A DNA stretch of 64,000 nucleotides, from contig JACATO010000304.1 in NCBI GenBank assembly GCA_018389105.1, positions 2,542,001 through 2,606,000 of the forward strand, in the 5' to 3' direction. Of this stretch, positions 46,011-58,730 are shown in pieces (position 1 is the first letter of the stretch; every line of letters begins with the position of its first letter). The stretch comes from Nautilus pompilius (Eukaryota; Mollusca; Cephalopoda; Nautilida; Nautilidae). A program made the position numbers and the translations under genes. Below the pieces are notes generated by a model, which did no database searches, was not told where the DNA came from, and was given only the letters and a program-made list of their open reading frames with translations.

Positions 46011-49000
46011 TGCCTTGATTTCTCTTTCAAACAGTGGTTACACGAAAGTTGTGGCAAAGCAGAGATGGGCATCGAATCTCAAAATGCCTTGGTACAATTA
46101 TAGGAAATTTTTCTTTAAAATAACAATGCACTCGGTAGAATTCAGGTGATTTTCGCCAAAATACAGTATTATCTTTCCTGCGTGCAAAATTTAAGTCTAT
46201 ATTAGACACACTCTCCTCTCCATGGCTGAAAACACTTGACATCAAGGATAAGTCTTTTTTCGAACCTAGGTGCAACTCGATGCGTGAATTGATAACACCT
46301 AGATTTTTCTAAAACCTGTAAACTTCGCCGACACTCGAAATTCATGATAGTTATATTCTCTTATCAAGCAGTTTAAAGCATTTTATGACTATTGGACAGG
46401 AGTTTCATACGAGCTACATTAAGCTTTCCAATTAACTTTTCCACTCCAGTGAAAGTCACCTGTATAAACTGTGTTAATATTGGTTGCTGTTCCCGTACAG
46501 ACAGAGATTTATATTTATTCCTTAGAAATAAAATCACGAAAGTAAACCCGCTATATTTTTGACGATATAATTTACTTTGTATGAAGTCACATTTTTTTCA
46601 TAATATTCTGCGAGTCTGTCCTAACTTTTGCATAATTACACCGGCTTTCATTGACATTGCCATTTTCTGTCAAGATAAATTTAATGTTTGAATAGTAATA
46701 AAATGATGAAAATAAATGAATATTCTGTCACATTTATTTTTTAAAACAAATGAGAAAGATGTATTTTTTAAAGTTTTAAAAAAATATTGAAAGAGTTATT
46801 TATTTTAATGCTGTCTAAGATTATTTATTCCTACACATCTGCCTTTTCTCTTTATAATCCTTTTGTATTTTAAACAATTAAATTTCCATTTGGACCTACA
46901 AGATACACTGGAAACTTCTCAGGTGTATTTGATTAATTCTATATAAGCAATTCAAAGAAAACTTCAACTATGCATACTCTTCTATCCGTGGAATTGTTGC
47001 TAAGGGTCATGAATCAGATCTTAAAGGAGTGCTTTAACGAAACGACTGAGAAATCTTTGATGAAGAATTCTACACAATACCTTCCACGAATTTATAGCAG
47101 TCTTATCTCTAAAAGAGTCCCCCAAAAAGAATCTTTCTGATTGATGTTATAGATGTTAAAGAGACATTCTATTCAGATTCAACTAATCAGCGGTTTAAAA
47201 TGTCATTTTAATAAACGCCTATTCTATATACTGTAGATGCAAACTTCAAAGATGACAGGACGACAGCAGTGTTTATAGAGATATACCATTTCTTTTGACT
47301 GTGGACTGCTTCTGGTTATTTTCCACCATCTCGCGGAAAGTTATTTACGCATAGTCCTCTTTAAACTTTAAATTTTGCCACACTGAGTGATTGTGGAATT
47401 TTGGTACGTTAAAGGATAACAGTGCAAGAGAGATTTGAATAGGATAAAAGTCCTATATCAGGTTAGCATGGCTATTGTTTATTTTGGTTTTGTTGGGAAT
47501 AATTAATTATTGAAAATGCTACATCAGAATACATTTTAAGCTGCTAACTACTGATATTATCAGGAATTTTACATTACAACAGCCAAAAAAACAACCGAAA
47601 CTAACACAAAAAATAAACTTAAACGTATATCTGACAAGGATCTGTTTTATTTAATGTTTATAAATTACGTTAATTCAAAGAAAGTTCGAAAAATAAAAAT
47701 GTTTAGAATATTTGTAAAAAAATAAACCAACAAAAACCGTTTCCCGTATTCATTTCGGTTATTTTCACATCTCTTTGTTATGCAGATAGATTTTAAAATC
47801 CTTTTAAATATGATATAAATTTTAAATTTTATTATAGATTGATAACTTAGTAGGAAACTAATATCTTGATTTAATTTCTTTGCGTCAAGAAAACTGAGTT
47901 TTTTAAAAAGCTGGTGGTACTGCTTCTGCTAAGGTCAGGCAGGTAGCGCTACTGGTCGCTGCTTTCACTTCCACCGGTAGCAGGATCGATGAGTTGTTGT
48001 TTAGGGTCACGTGGGCGTCTCTTTTTTGAAAAATATATACATTTTAAAATATTTTAGTTATTCCACACTTTGCTATACGGAAAAATTGTTATTAGGAAAT
48101 TCAGAAACGTTTACAGATGATTTAGAGATGAGTATATTTTTATTGCTTTTTAAAAATGTTTTGTATAATTTGGACGTAACATTTAGAATCCTTACTCGAA
48201 AATGCCAACATGAAGAAGCTTTTGACAAGCGGAGAAACTACAAAAGGCCAGACAGATTAGGAACCCGCCAATTATTTTTCTAGTCTTGGCCAGCTGCTTG
48301 TTTTCTTTCAGCAAAAAATAAGCTATTTTTTTTAGAGTAATCGGGCACTTTATTGTTCTTTAAAATTTTGATGCTTTTAAAAAAAAAATATGGACATATA
48401 TTTTTTAAAAATGAATTTTTGTATCTGAAGGACGCATATAAATTTTGAAATCACATATTCCTGAAAACGAATTTAAAAATTGGCATTGAAATTCAGAAAT
48501 TTTACACGTTGCTTAATATATATTGTTTTTATACATCAGTATTTACAATTGTATTTTTTCATTTTTTTCTATTCTATTTAGTGTTTTTCTTTTTTATTAT
48601 TTGACAACGATGAATTTAATAGAAATAGGTATCTTTATCTTGTAAATTAACAATAATCTGATAAAAATTAGAGTTTTCACTAGCAGCTTTTAACAGCCCG
48701 TTTCTTTTACAAAAAATAATTTCTTAGTCGGATTATGGTCTGAATCAGTGACATTAAGATGGGTAATGCTACTGATATATATATAACTCTTGTTTGAATC
48801 CCGACTGGAGACCTCGGTTTACTCTTGTCCGAGTTTCGTATCGGTAAACTAATAAAGAGTAATGACGGCTCGTGTTAAAACCTCGATCGATAACGATTCT
48901 TTCTGCTGGTCGGTACAAGAAATCTCATTCTTAATCTAAAAAGGATTTTTGCACTGGAAAAAAAGAAAACAATAAACGCCAATATTTCTTTCAATGCTGA

Positions 49001-50040
49001 TGACCTCCAAGTTGCACGCAACAGTGAAGAAGGGTTTTAAAAACTGACTTCGAAGATAGAAGTGAGAAGCAACGAAGCGTTAATATAAGTGAAACTCGGG
49101 AGAAAACACCTGATTGTTTTGTGGGCATTGGAAATAAGCTATTAGACAAACTAATAAAGTAACTACGTGGTCTTTTACCAATATAAAGTTTCATCCGGTT
49201 TGATGGAATCTGTTATAATGTTTTAGGCTTTAAAGTTAAAACAACAGACAAAAAGGTTTTAAGTAATTTTTAAATACACACATTAATTCCATTGGTTTAC
49301 GATCCAGCAAACCAGCCCATCTTCTTAACAAAGGATCTCGCAAGAAACAGATTACAATACATAAGACTACATGATGGACTGTTAAAACGCTGTCTGTATG
49401 CACTGAACGATTGAAGTACTTGAGCTACCATTTGTTAGAAAAAAAATTATCGTTTTTTTTTTCTGCTCAGCAGAATTTGCTGCCATAGAAAGCCGCGCCG
49501 AGCGATATCTAAAATAAGAGTAACCATAAACCAAACTTCTGCATCGCCGTAAATGGTTCACAGGCAAGCATTTGAAATAATTGGAATTTGCTTCTGTAAA
49601 CTAATTTTAATCAAATGATTTTAGACTAATAAAAACTCTGTTTTTTTGTTTATTTAACTTAGAGGTTGACATTTAAATAAATCAAAGCTGAAGACAGTTG
49701 ATATTGGTAAAAGAATATTTTATTCTACCTTACACCTTAATAGCCAGACTCAGGGTAGGAAGATGCTCAATCTTTATTTCACTGCTTCATTTTTTGAAAA
49801 AAATGTCAAATAGTAATCAGCTGCTTTGCATAAACCGATTTTATAACATCGATGATTTTACATGACCCACTTGTTACTTGTATCTTTGTTTGAAATAACG
49901 GTACCACTCTTATTGGCAATTTAAAATCTTTGGTTTCTGTTTAAAACTTGGTTTGGATCCTCATCTTTCTCTGGTCAAACTTTAGTTTCGATTCAGTAAT
50001 AAAACTAAGAACGCTTTCTGTTAAAACTACTCTGTAGTAA
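46011..50040. other. Intergenic block without recognisable genes
   Basis: Includes a weak tRNA-like patch at about 47935-47995 (GGTAGCGCTACTGGTC ... GTAGCAGGATCGATGA). The minus-strand frame 49382-49567 ends in a segment vaguely like a transposase N-terminal helix region, not strong enough to call. Otherwise AT-rich. Confidence 0.4.
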
Positions 50041-50041
50041 C

Positions 50042-50128
<87 letters not shown>

Positions 50129-50159
50129 TAATAATAATATAATAATAATAATAATAATA

Positions 50160-50193
<34 letters not shown>

Positions 50194-50216
50194 TAATAAT
50201 AATAATAATAATAATA

Positions 50217-50250
<34 letters not shown>

Positions 50251-50251
50251 T
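50041..50251. repeat. (ATA)n microsatellite, about 210 bp
   Basis: Long AAT/ATA repeat with at least five slips (ATATAATAA), giving low-complexity Ile/Tyr/Leu open frames on the minus strand. Similar in composition to the array at 43.6 kb. Confidence 0.97.
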
Positions 50252-51230
50252 GCATTTAAAAGCAGGTAGTGAAAACTATTTGAAAACAACCGGGATGCAA
50301 AAATAATTGAGTAAATGTTTATTTACCGTTTTAAATTAATCTTTGTTAATTAATTTTCAATAGATGATGAATGTACATTTTTTTAATTTGAAGTGATAGG
50401 CTTTCGATTCATTTAAAAAATAAATATTCAATAAAATATACTTAAAGTTTAAAAAATTTCTGATAAGTTATTTAAAACTAAACAGTTTTTTCACTCTGTA
50501 GACCGTGGGTTCTTTTCGCTCTTCTGTTTATCAGCGTTTCAGATTAAATGCGATAAAAGTGGGGGAAAATTAAATAAATGTAAAACAATAAAATAAATGT
50601 TAGGGTTTTTAAAAATTATACTCATTTCATAAAATTTGGAAATCTAAAATATAAAATTAAGAAAGAATTTCATGAAAAAACCTCGATAGAAGCAATAGAA
50701 AAAATGAAAAAGATTATTTTGTCAAATTGTCTTTTGATTTTAGATTTTAATAAATACGACCAGATAATCTATTTTAAGCGGTCGTTAGTCTGAGGTTTAT
50801 ATTCCCATAGCAAGTGCTTATGCTAGCTAATCTTTATAAACCACTCCTGAGTGCCAAGGTGGCCTCTTGCCTTGACTAAACAAAGCTTAAAACAGACATA
50901 ATTGCTTTTTGTTGCCTTTAATTCACTAGATAAAAAAAAGTTTAGTTAACTTGATTTTATTACATTTTTCATGGCATTTTTGTATGTTAAATACAGTTAT
51001 AGCATTACTTTATGGTAAATGTCAGGTATATTAGAAATAATTATACTATTATAGTTGATAGAAGGCGTGCGTAATACTGAACACCATAAAAATTCCTAGA
51101 TATTTTCTAGAATATTCTAGCACTTTCTAGAACTTTTATCCATAAACCAACGTAATAAACCTCTGTGCATACTTAGTCCAGTATGAAGTAAAAGCATTTT
51201 AACAGCTGATTTTTAATTCTGTTATTAGAT
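50252..51230. other. AT-rich DNA, no gene seen
   Basis: No motif found. Three TTCTAGAA-like palindromic words cluster at 51105-51135 (ATTTTCTAGAATATTCTAG), likely chance in AT-rich DNA. Confidence 0.45.
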
Positions 51231-51234
51231 AAAA

Positions 51235-52443
51235 ATGGCTGCAAATCGAAAATGCAAGTTCTCTGCAGACTCATTTTGTTATTTTTGTGGATTCTATAAT
51301 GACCCACAACAATTAAGACATATGAGCACACCGAATAATGAATTTTCACTGGCCTATGATTCATACTTTTGAATGAAGACTGGTGAATAAGATAAAACAT
51401 GGGCATCCCATGTGGCTTGTGGAACATGCAGATCAGCAATAGAAAGATGGCTAAGAGGAGATTGTAAAGCAATGCGATTTACAATCCCTCGTATTTGGCG
51501 AGATCCTGAGAATCACATAAATGACTGTTACTTTGTCTAGTGGATGTGTCATGATTCAGGAACACCAAAAACCGACATGATATTGTATATCCAAATAATC
51601 CATCATTGATTGCATGAGTTCCACACAGTGATGACCTTCCAGTGCCACAGCCAAGTCCAAAAATCCAAAGAAACAGATTCATCATCAAAAAGTGAAAATT
51701 CACCTGTACATGAAAACTATGATTCTGACTTAAATTCAAAGAAGCCTCATTTTCCAAATCAGAAATAACTGGATGACTTAGTACGAGATTTAGGTTTAAC
51801 AAAATCTAATGCTGAACTTATATCAAAACTGAAAGAATGGAATCTCTTGGATAGCAGTTGTAAATCTACATCTTCCAGAAAGAGGCATGAAATATTCTCA
51901 AGATACTTCACAGTGAATGGAAAATTGTGCTTCTGTAGTGGCATTAATAGCTTGTTTTATGAAATAAGTATTGTGTACAATCCTACTCAATGGCGTCTCT
52001 TCATTGACAGTTCGGCGAGAAGTCTCAAAGCAGTCCTTCTTCACAATGGAAACAAATATCCATCAATACCCATTGGCCATTCTATACATATGAAGGAGGA
52101 TTATGAAAATGTTAAGTTTCTGCTGGAGACAACTGACTACAAAAGATATAACTGGGATGTTTGTAGAGATTTTAAGATGATTGTTTTTTTTTCAACGACT
52201 GCAAGGATTCACAAAAAGCTTGGATGCAGAATGTCTCTCAAGCTTCACGTCCTTCATTCTCATCTAGATTTCTTTTAAAACAACATGGGAGATTTCAGTG
52301 AAGAGAATGGTGAGAGATTTCTCCAAGATATCCTAACAATGGAAAAGAGATATCAGGGATTTTGGGATGTCAGAATGGTGGGTCTGATTCGTAATGGTAC
52401 TTCAATGCATAGAATAAAAGGCCTAAAAGTTGTGCATTTTTGA
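51235..52443 (+). pseudogene. Pseudogene of an uncharacterised multicopy arthropod gene family
   Basis: Starts at ATG 51235 with MAANRKCKFSADSFCYFCGF. A paired-Cys N-terminus (FCYFCG ... ACGTC) is followed by RIWRDPENHINDCYF (about 51495-51532). After frameshifts come YPNNPSLIA and PHSDDLPVPQP, then DDLVRDLGLTKSNAELISKL, and a 143-codon open stretch (51847-52278) with YNPTQWRLFIDSSARSLKAV and LLHNGNKYPSIPIGHS. The reading then jumps from KMIVFF to SLKLHVLHSHLDFF and GERFLQDILTMEKRYQGFWD, so roughly 200 residues of the centre are missing by comparison with family members as I remember them. Stops at about 51369 and 51390 and several frameshifts make it dead. The family is, to my memory, highly repeated in aphid, planthopper, tick and spider genomes, and its function is unknown to me; it may travel with a mobile element. 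No introns or target duplications seen. Confidence 0.75.
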
Positions 52444-52788
52444 TTTCTGCAACTGAAATTTAGATTTTCAGTCTACTTAAGAATTAAATAAATGTAATGA
52501 ATTAACTTTTTTCATGAGTTAAAATAATTGTTTCTTTTTGGTTTGGGAAACGTTAGTTGTTCTCGTGTTATCGGTAATGTTGTGCTAAAATGTTTAAAGT
52601 AAACGTTCTGAAAGCTGACCCCTTAGAAAAATCAGTGCCACGTTAGTAATCAGCACAACAAAACTGCCCATAACTAATTGAAAGATCAAGATAACTGAAA
52701 ACGTTTTGAAAATTTGTTACACTGTGTTATTTTATCTTTTCTTTACAATTTGTTTCTCAGTTATTTCTTTATATAACGTGGCCTAGAA
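52444..52788. other. AT-rich spacer, nothing seen
   Basis: Contains AATAAATG shortly after the pseudogene end (about 52486-52493), possibly its old polyadenylation region. Confidence 0.4.
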
Positions 52789-52989
52789 ATGAGCATAACC
52801 TTCTTTCCCATTTTTACATTGCTAGCCTTCTGTGTTACCAACTGCGGTGCTGAGCAGTGTTCGGTTGAACATTTTCAATATCGGCAATCAGAAACTCTTC
52901 AATCCTTAGATTCCCAGCTTTCAGGAATGAAAATATTACTTAATGGTTTTAATCATGGGATATTTTCCTGCTTTATGGATAGCCTGTAA
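52789..52989 (+). CDS. Small ORF with signal-peptide-like start, unproven
   Basis: 66 codons beginning MSITFFPIFTLLAFCVTNCG. This is a hydrophobic core of about 12 residues followed by small residues (NCGA), compatible with a secretory signal peptide cut near residue 21. The remaining 45 residues are polar at first (EQCSVEHFQYRQSETLQSLD) and contain two Cys. TATATAACG lies about 20 bases before the ATG, too close for a TATA box serving this start. It may be a chance ORF, a first exon, or part of a decayed element. No homologue recognised. Confidence 0.2.
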   Translation: MSITFFPIFTLLAFCVTNCGAEQCSVEHFQYRQSETLQSLDSQLSGMKILLNGFNHGIFSCFMDSL

Positions 52990-55900
52990 CATATACGTTA
53001 AGAGTTTCTAGAAAATGATTAAGACAACGAAAAGTAGTATACACTACAATATATTTGAAACAAAACTTAAGCAAAAAGTAATCATCAAACAAATAAAAAC
53101 AAAAAACTCTCATTAGAAACCTTAATAACCGGGTTTAACGCTTGAATTAAAATGCATTTAAAGATACCTTTTGGGTTTAATGTAGTAAAACAAAAAATTC
53201 ATATGACAATTAAAATAATGAAAAATACTCCAAATTGCTAAAACAGATTGGCATATGAAAATCGATTTGTTTAAAATTCAAGTAGTAATTAATCATGTTA
53301 GTCTGAAATATTCTAACGTCAGCATCTGATCTAGATAATGGATATAGAATCTAGCTTGTTCATGACGTTAAAAAACTACATTCCATAAGAACAGTTTTAT
53401 TAGATTTTCATAATTTCTGTAATCTGAAATGAAGTTGGTTTTGTACGCTGACTTCTTCGAATTTTATAATCTGAAAAAATAATATTAACAACGAAAAAAA
53501 TTTTTATTAGCAAAACTTCAAGAAAGTGTTAGCACACGTTTTAGTAGTTAAGTATGGCTGAAGCGAAGTCGATACCTTTCACTGAGTGAAGCTGTTAAAC
53601 GTTTGTTCTTGAGCCAGACGATGGAGTCAGATCGAAACTACTTTAAATTTGCGAGCGTCAAAAGTTGACCATCTACACTTTCCGTTACTTTATCCTGCTG
53701 GTAAAGGGCGACGCACCACTTATCAGTGAAAGCTTGTTAATGAAAAATGAGACACATTATTCATAACTCCGGTGTAAATTAATTTAAACTACTAAATTCA
53801 TTAAACCATCTAAATAACGTCAGACATCATCAGTCTGAGCGTACTGAAGTTGAGCTATAAAGAAGAAAAGTTATTACCGAGAATCGAGAGTAGGAGATTA
53901 GATCTTGATAAGAAGGCGATCGGAAGGTGAAATAATTATTGTCGTGAACAGTTTGGATCCGTCTTTTGATATTCCAGTATTGTTTGTATAATTTTAATTC
54001 GTTTTGTCTTAGCAACTGCTCGTTTGATTTTACCTTTTCTTTAATTATGTATTAATTCAAATGAAAATAATCAATAATATATTTGTTAATCTATATATAA
54101 ATACTTATAATTAAGGATTTTTTATCTAGCAGCTGAATAGATAAATATTTCTACCATTAATTCCTCACAATTTCAGATTAGGCGTTTTCCAAAATTCTTT
54201 CCACAACTGTTGTTATTTAATGATTCTTTGTGACTACCTGTCTTCATCTTGTTTTGTAAATTAAAAGCGTAATACCTGAGTTCTGCATTTGTAGCCGATC
54301 ATTTTAGCTCTATCAAACTACTAGAATGTTTACTTACTGGAGAAATGCTTTAGTGTTGTTAGTTAAAGAAGAGGAGAAAGCAAGAAGAAAAGTTCATATT
54401 AATTATATTATTTAAGGAACACCCAAAAAGGAAGAATATATTAGAAAAACATTAGTAAAAAGAGAAAACACAAAATAAAACATCTTTAAAATTAAATATG
54501 TATGAATAATTCTTAAAAATATAATAATTTATATAAATAGAATATTTAAATACATGCCTTTAATAGACTAAAATGTAATCGAATCTACACTAATGGCTCA
54601 TGAAACACCACAAAATATAAAAATCCTGAAAATGTAATAAAACAAATAAAAAGTGTAAATTCAAGTAACCTTTCTATTGCTGGCTGTTTTAAAACTCCAC
54701 CTTTTTAGATTTAATAAAGATTTTAAATGGCTTTAAGTTCTAGACATAATACTGATATTAGCTAGCGATTAGGCTAACGGTATACAAACCGATTTCAGTT
54801 ATTTGGTAGCCTAGCTGAACAAATAGAAATTTAATGTTTCTAAATGCACAGATCTTAGCACAGTCGTTCAGAGTGAGATAAGGCGCCATATAACCTAAAC
54901 TGCCACTACTGCCAGGAGTAGGTTGCAGAAGGGAAGAGCGAACATATTTTTTAAACACTACACTAGATGTACACTTTAGGAAAAACGCTAAAGCGTTAAA
55001 GGCTTCCTGGCCATCTATTTTCTATATTTATCGATATTAATCTCTTTGTAAAATCACATTAAGTGCAGTGAAGCAGCTTTAAATTACTACCCGTTGTTCG
55101 AGCAGGAATAATTGTAGCTTTGGAGTTTAAAATATTAAAACAGAATCCACAGATCGACAAGTATGGATGATTTTGCCCATTAGTAAGGAATGATAACTGG
55201 TTGTAAACGAACCTAAAGAATTTAACTTTTGAACAGTACTATTAGAATGCTGTTTGAAGATATCCGTGCCACTTTTAGTAAACAAATTTTTAGACAGACT
55301 TCTTAAGGCTGTTCAAATGCCTGGCAACAGAAATTTACCATCTGCTCACTTTGAAAAGTTACAGTGTCAGATGAATTCTTGACATAAATATTTTAAAAAA
55401 TAACATAATACGTTAATGTACGAGTATATATGACAGTGAACATTTTCCAATTAGATATTTCATATCTGTGATCAGAAACTGTAATTTACATAGCCAACGA
55501 ATACGTTCGTTTAAAAGATAGATGTAACATTAGACTGCCAGTATGACAAATATACCAATGAAGTCGTTACTTGAAATCTGTACGTAGTCATTTACTTCTG
55601 GATCATGGTTGATTATAACTAGCTAGCGTTGGGCCAACAAATCACATGATCAGTAAGACTGGTAGGTTTAGTGTTTTAAAGAAAATTACTTGGCAGAAAT
55701 CCACGATTGAAAAATTTAAGTAATTTATATTTGTAGAGTTTTTCCTTATCCTTCAAAGTTTATTTGACTCCTCAAAATGTGAATCAAGTAGGTAAGTTGC
55801 TTATCTCTAAATATAACTGTTTGAACGCCATACATGAGTAACTCCAGTAAGAGGTTTGCTAAAGCTAACAATTATTATATCTTATTTAAAGACTTACAAA

Positions 55901-58670
55901 ATAAAACGAGTAATAATATTACCGTCACCTCTGGTATTCAGAGAGAAATACGCTATAAGTTTTCGAAAGAATTACAGTTGGTGACTTACTCCTTAACAAG
56001 CTGTCGTTAATTACCTCGTCGTCAACTTAAAATAAAGCAGTTAGATTTATCTCTAAATTTGGCTGCATTCACGAACAGACACGCATAGAATACAGTGATA
56101 AATAAGTAAGTAGAATTTTGTGATTATTATTGGTAACTTGAGTCCTTTCACTTATGAGCTCAGTCTTCCATGGTTCTTATCCTAAAAGCTTTGCACTAAT
56201 GAATAGGTTAAATAAGTTTAGTTATAACCATGTTTATACAGTTGTTTCATAACAATATAAAAACATTGTTTTTACAGCGTTCTTTAATATGCAAATATGT
56301 TATACCAAACTGTCTATTTGCATGGGTCTTACTGTAATTTAGTATAGTTCGTTCATTTTACATTATGTTCCCTGGTATTAGTACCCAAAAATTATTTTCT
56401 ATCTTCATACTGAAAATCCCTGTTTTTTGCTTGAATATTTCTAATTGCTTAGTAACTCCAAACGCTTAAAACCTCCAAATATTCTAGTATATCTATGCTC
56501 AACTCTCGACAGTAAATCAATATAAGGTCTCAGCATTTATATAACGTAAATAATTTTATATCTGATACTCTGGTTCAAGAGCCAAAAATTTTGGAATGGC
56601 TAAAGACTCCTAGCTGCCCCCTGTGACGTGGCCTTTGGTCATATATATTATGCTTTTATTCTTTTCACTGTGGCAGAAGATAATTAAAGAAATGGCAAAA
56701 GAACAAAGATTTTGAGGTCGATAGACTTTTTAAAGAAAGTTATTCTCCAGTCCTTTGGAGGGACTGAAAGAATAGCTTCTAGAATTTTTTGTGAAACTGT
56801 GGCCTTTCGCTCTGGGTAACACTCTTCAAATTATTATTTTTTTATTTTTGGTTAACTATTCCTCCTGGATTTTTCCTAAAACATTTTTACAGTTTAGTTA
56901 GTACCAACAATATAATAATGATAAATTTGTCATTCAAATACACTCAAGCTGCATGTGATGGGGTTTTCAGCTCTGCCCATATAAAGGTTAACTCAATCAA
57001 CAAATCCTGCCTTGTCTTCTTTGATCAGACATCAAGTCTTAGGTTATACATATATCTTGAAAAAATACCATCTTCAGACTCACAACCGCCATTACTCTCC
57101 AGTTATTGGCCTGTTAGGATTCTCTTTCCTGTGTCAGTTCAACTTTCTTGAGCTTTTTTCTTTTTTTTAATACAAATTTTATGAATACGGCTGACTTCAG
57201 CTTGTTTCGATAATTTCACAATTATATCATTACATTCTATTTCCTGTTCAGCCGAACAATCCGACAAATTCTTCAAATAATTAAAAGCGCCATTTGAGAT
57301 TTTTGCTGAGATGTTTACAAAACATTTATAAATGACTTTTAAAATATTTAATGAAATTCGCTTTTCCAGATGTTTTATGAAAACATTTTCAAGTGACATT
57401 ACTTAGTAATATTTAATGAAAGTTTTCAGCACTTGCCTCTATACATCACTCCAGAATTTAATTTATGCGTTTGTTTCAGAGGTTCACAGAGAATAAGCGC
57501 AAGTTTTAAATATTTGCTCACGTTATCAATTGTTACTGAAAGTGTTCATTATGTTAATTTTTAAAACTAAGCTTCTTAATTCATCCCATTTTATTGATGT
57601 TAAAAAAAAAAACAATCGTATTAGCAACGTAAACTGAATAAAACTGCTTGTCAAAGAAGTGGAGAAGCTGGCGTCGCCTGTCTTCTGTTTGACAGAGTGG
57701 CACCAAATAAGTGTACAAAAAATTCTACTCTCAAACCAATACAATTTTTCAAGCTCCACTATAATTAAAATGTATTGCGCTAGTATTAATAATAAATCGT
57801 AGCTGTAGCTTTAATATTCCATGTAAAAATTCAATTATATATTTTCCTTAGCTTATAACAAAGGATATTCCTCGAGGGGCTCTGATATGTTTTAAAAAGC
57901 ATCGATTAAAATGCCTGTATGTAAATAACATGGCACTAGATTGCACTCCTTTTAACTTTATTATAGCTTACCTGCTCTATTACATCAGAACTGGTTATAT
58001 TCTGCGTGAGATGGTACCATTTTCACGGCATTGGCTGGTATATTTGCATTTTCGATCTCACGGAAATCAATCTTTAATTATAAATACAAGCTTAAATTCC
58101 AAAACAATATCATTTATTATTTCAGAGTAATGAATACACTTACTAATTGTGCTAGTGGCTGGCTAGTCACAACATATTCCAGCTTCAAAAACAAAATATT
58201 ATCCGTTGTTAACAAAGTTTGCATGATACAATTTTCTCAGATAAAGCACTGAGAAAGAATATGTTAAATGTGATTAGATTTCATGTCTGTAATCATGCAA
58301 AAGTTATAGGGAATCCTTCTGGAATCATTCCATTTTAAGGTACATAAATTTTTAATTATAGCAAACATTTTGAACAGTTTTACTTGATTTTAAGTAAAGT
58401 TATTGTATTTATTTAACGAGTTCTGAAATCAAATTGTCATTCTTTATTCTGCTTAATTTTTACCTTTACTCGTATGAATATTTCGGTAACCGTTTTCAAC
58501 TTTAGTTATTTAAATATATTTTTCCTAAAATAACTTAATTAGATACCTAATTAAGGGTTACGGAAAGCAATTAATTATAAATTTTGAAATACTTCATGCT
58601 TCTAGATTAACTATTTAAAAAATTTTTGTTCATGTAAAGGTAACTAATGATTCCGTATTAACCACCTGTT
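52990..58670. other. Long AT-rich block, no gene seen
   Basis: Nearly 5.7 kb with only short, motif-free open frames (for example 54758-54958 minus, 56918-57151 plus, 57139-57399 minus). No transposon motif found. Confidence 0.45.
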
Positions 58671-58671
<1 letters not shown>

Positions 58672-58728
<57 letters not shown>

Positions 58729-58730
58729 AC
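58672..58730. repeat. (TC)n(AC)n compound microsatellite
   Basis: About 32 bases of CT repeats pass directly into about 26 bases of CA repeats. Confidence 0.97.

Noticed and set aside
47935-47995. tRNA-headed SINE-like patch
   Set aside because: A and B box matches are too weak and no body or copy is visible.
49382-49567. Minus-strand frame vaguely like a transposase N-terminal helical region
   Set aside because: Similarity restricted to a few residues and no catalytic blocks nearby.
49941-50289. Minus-strand frames of Ile/Tyr/Leu runs
   Set aside because: Pure translation of the ATA microsatellite.
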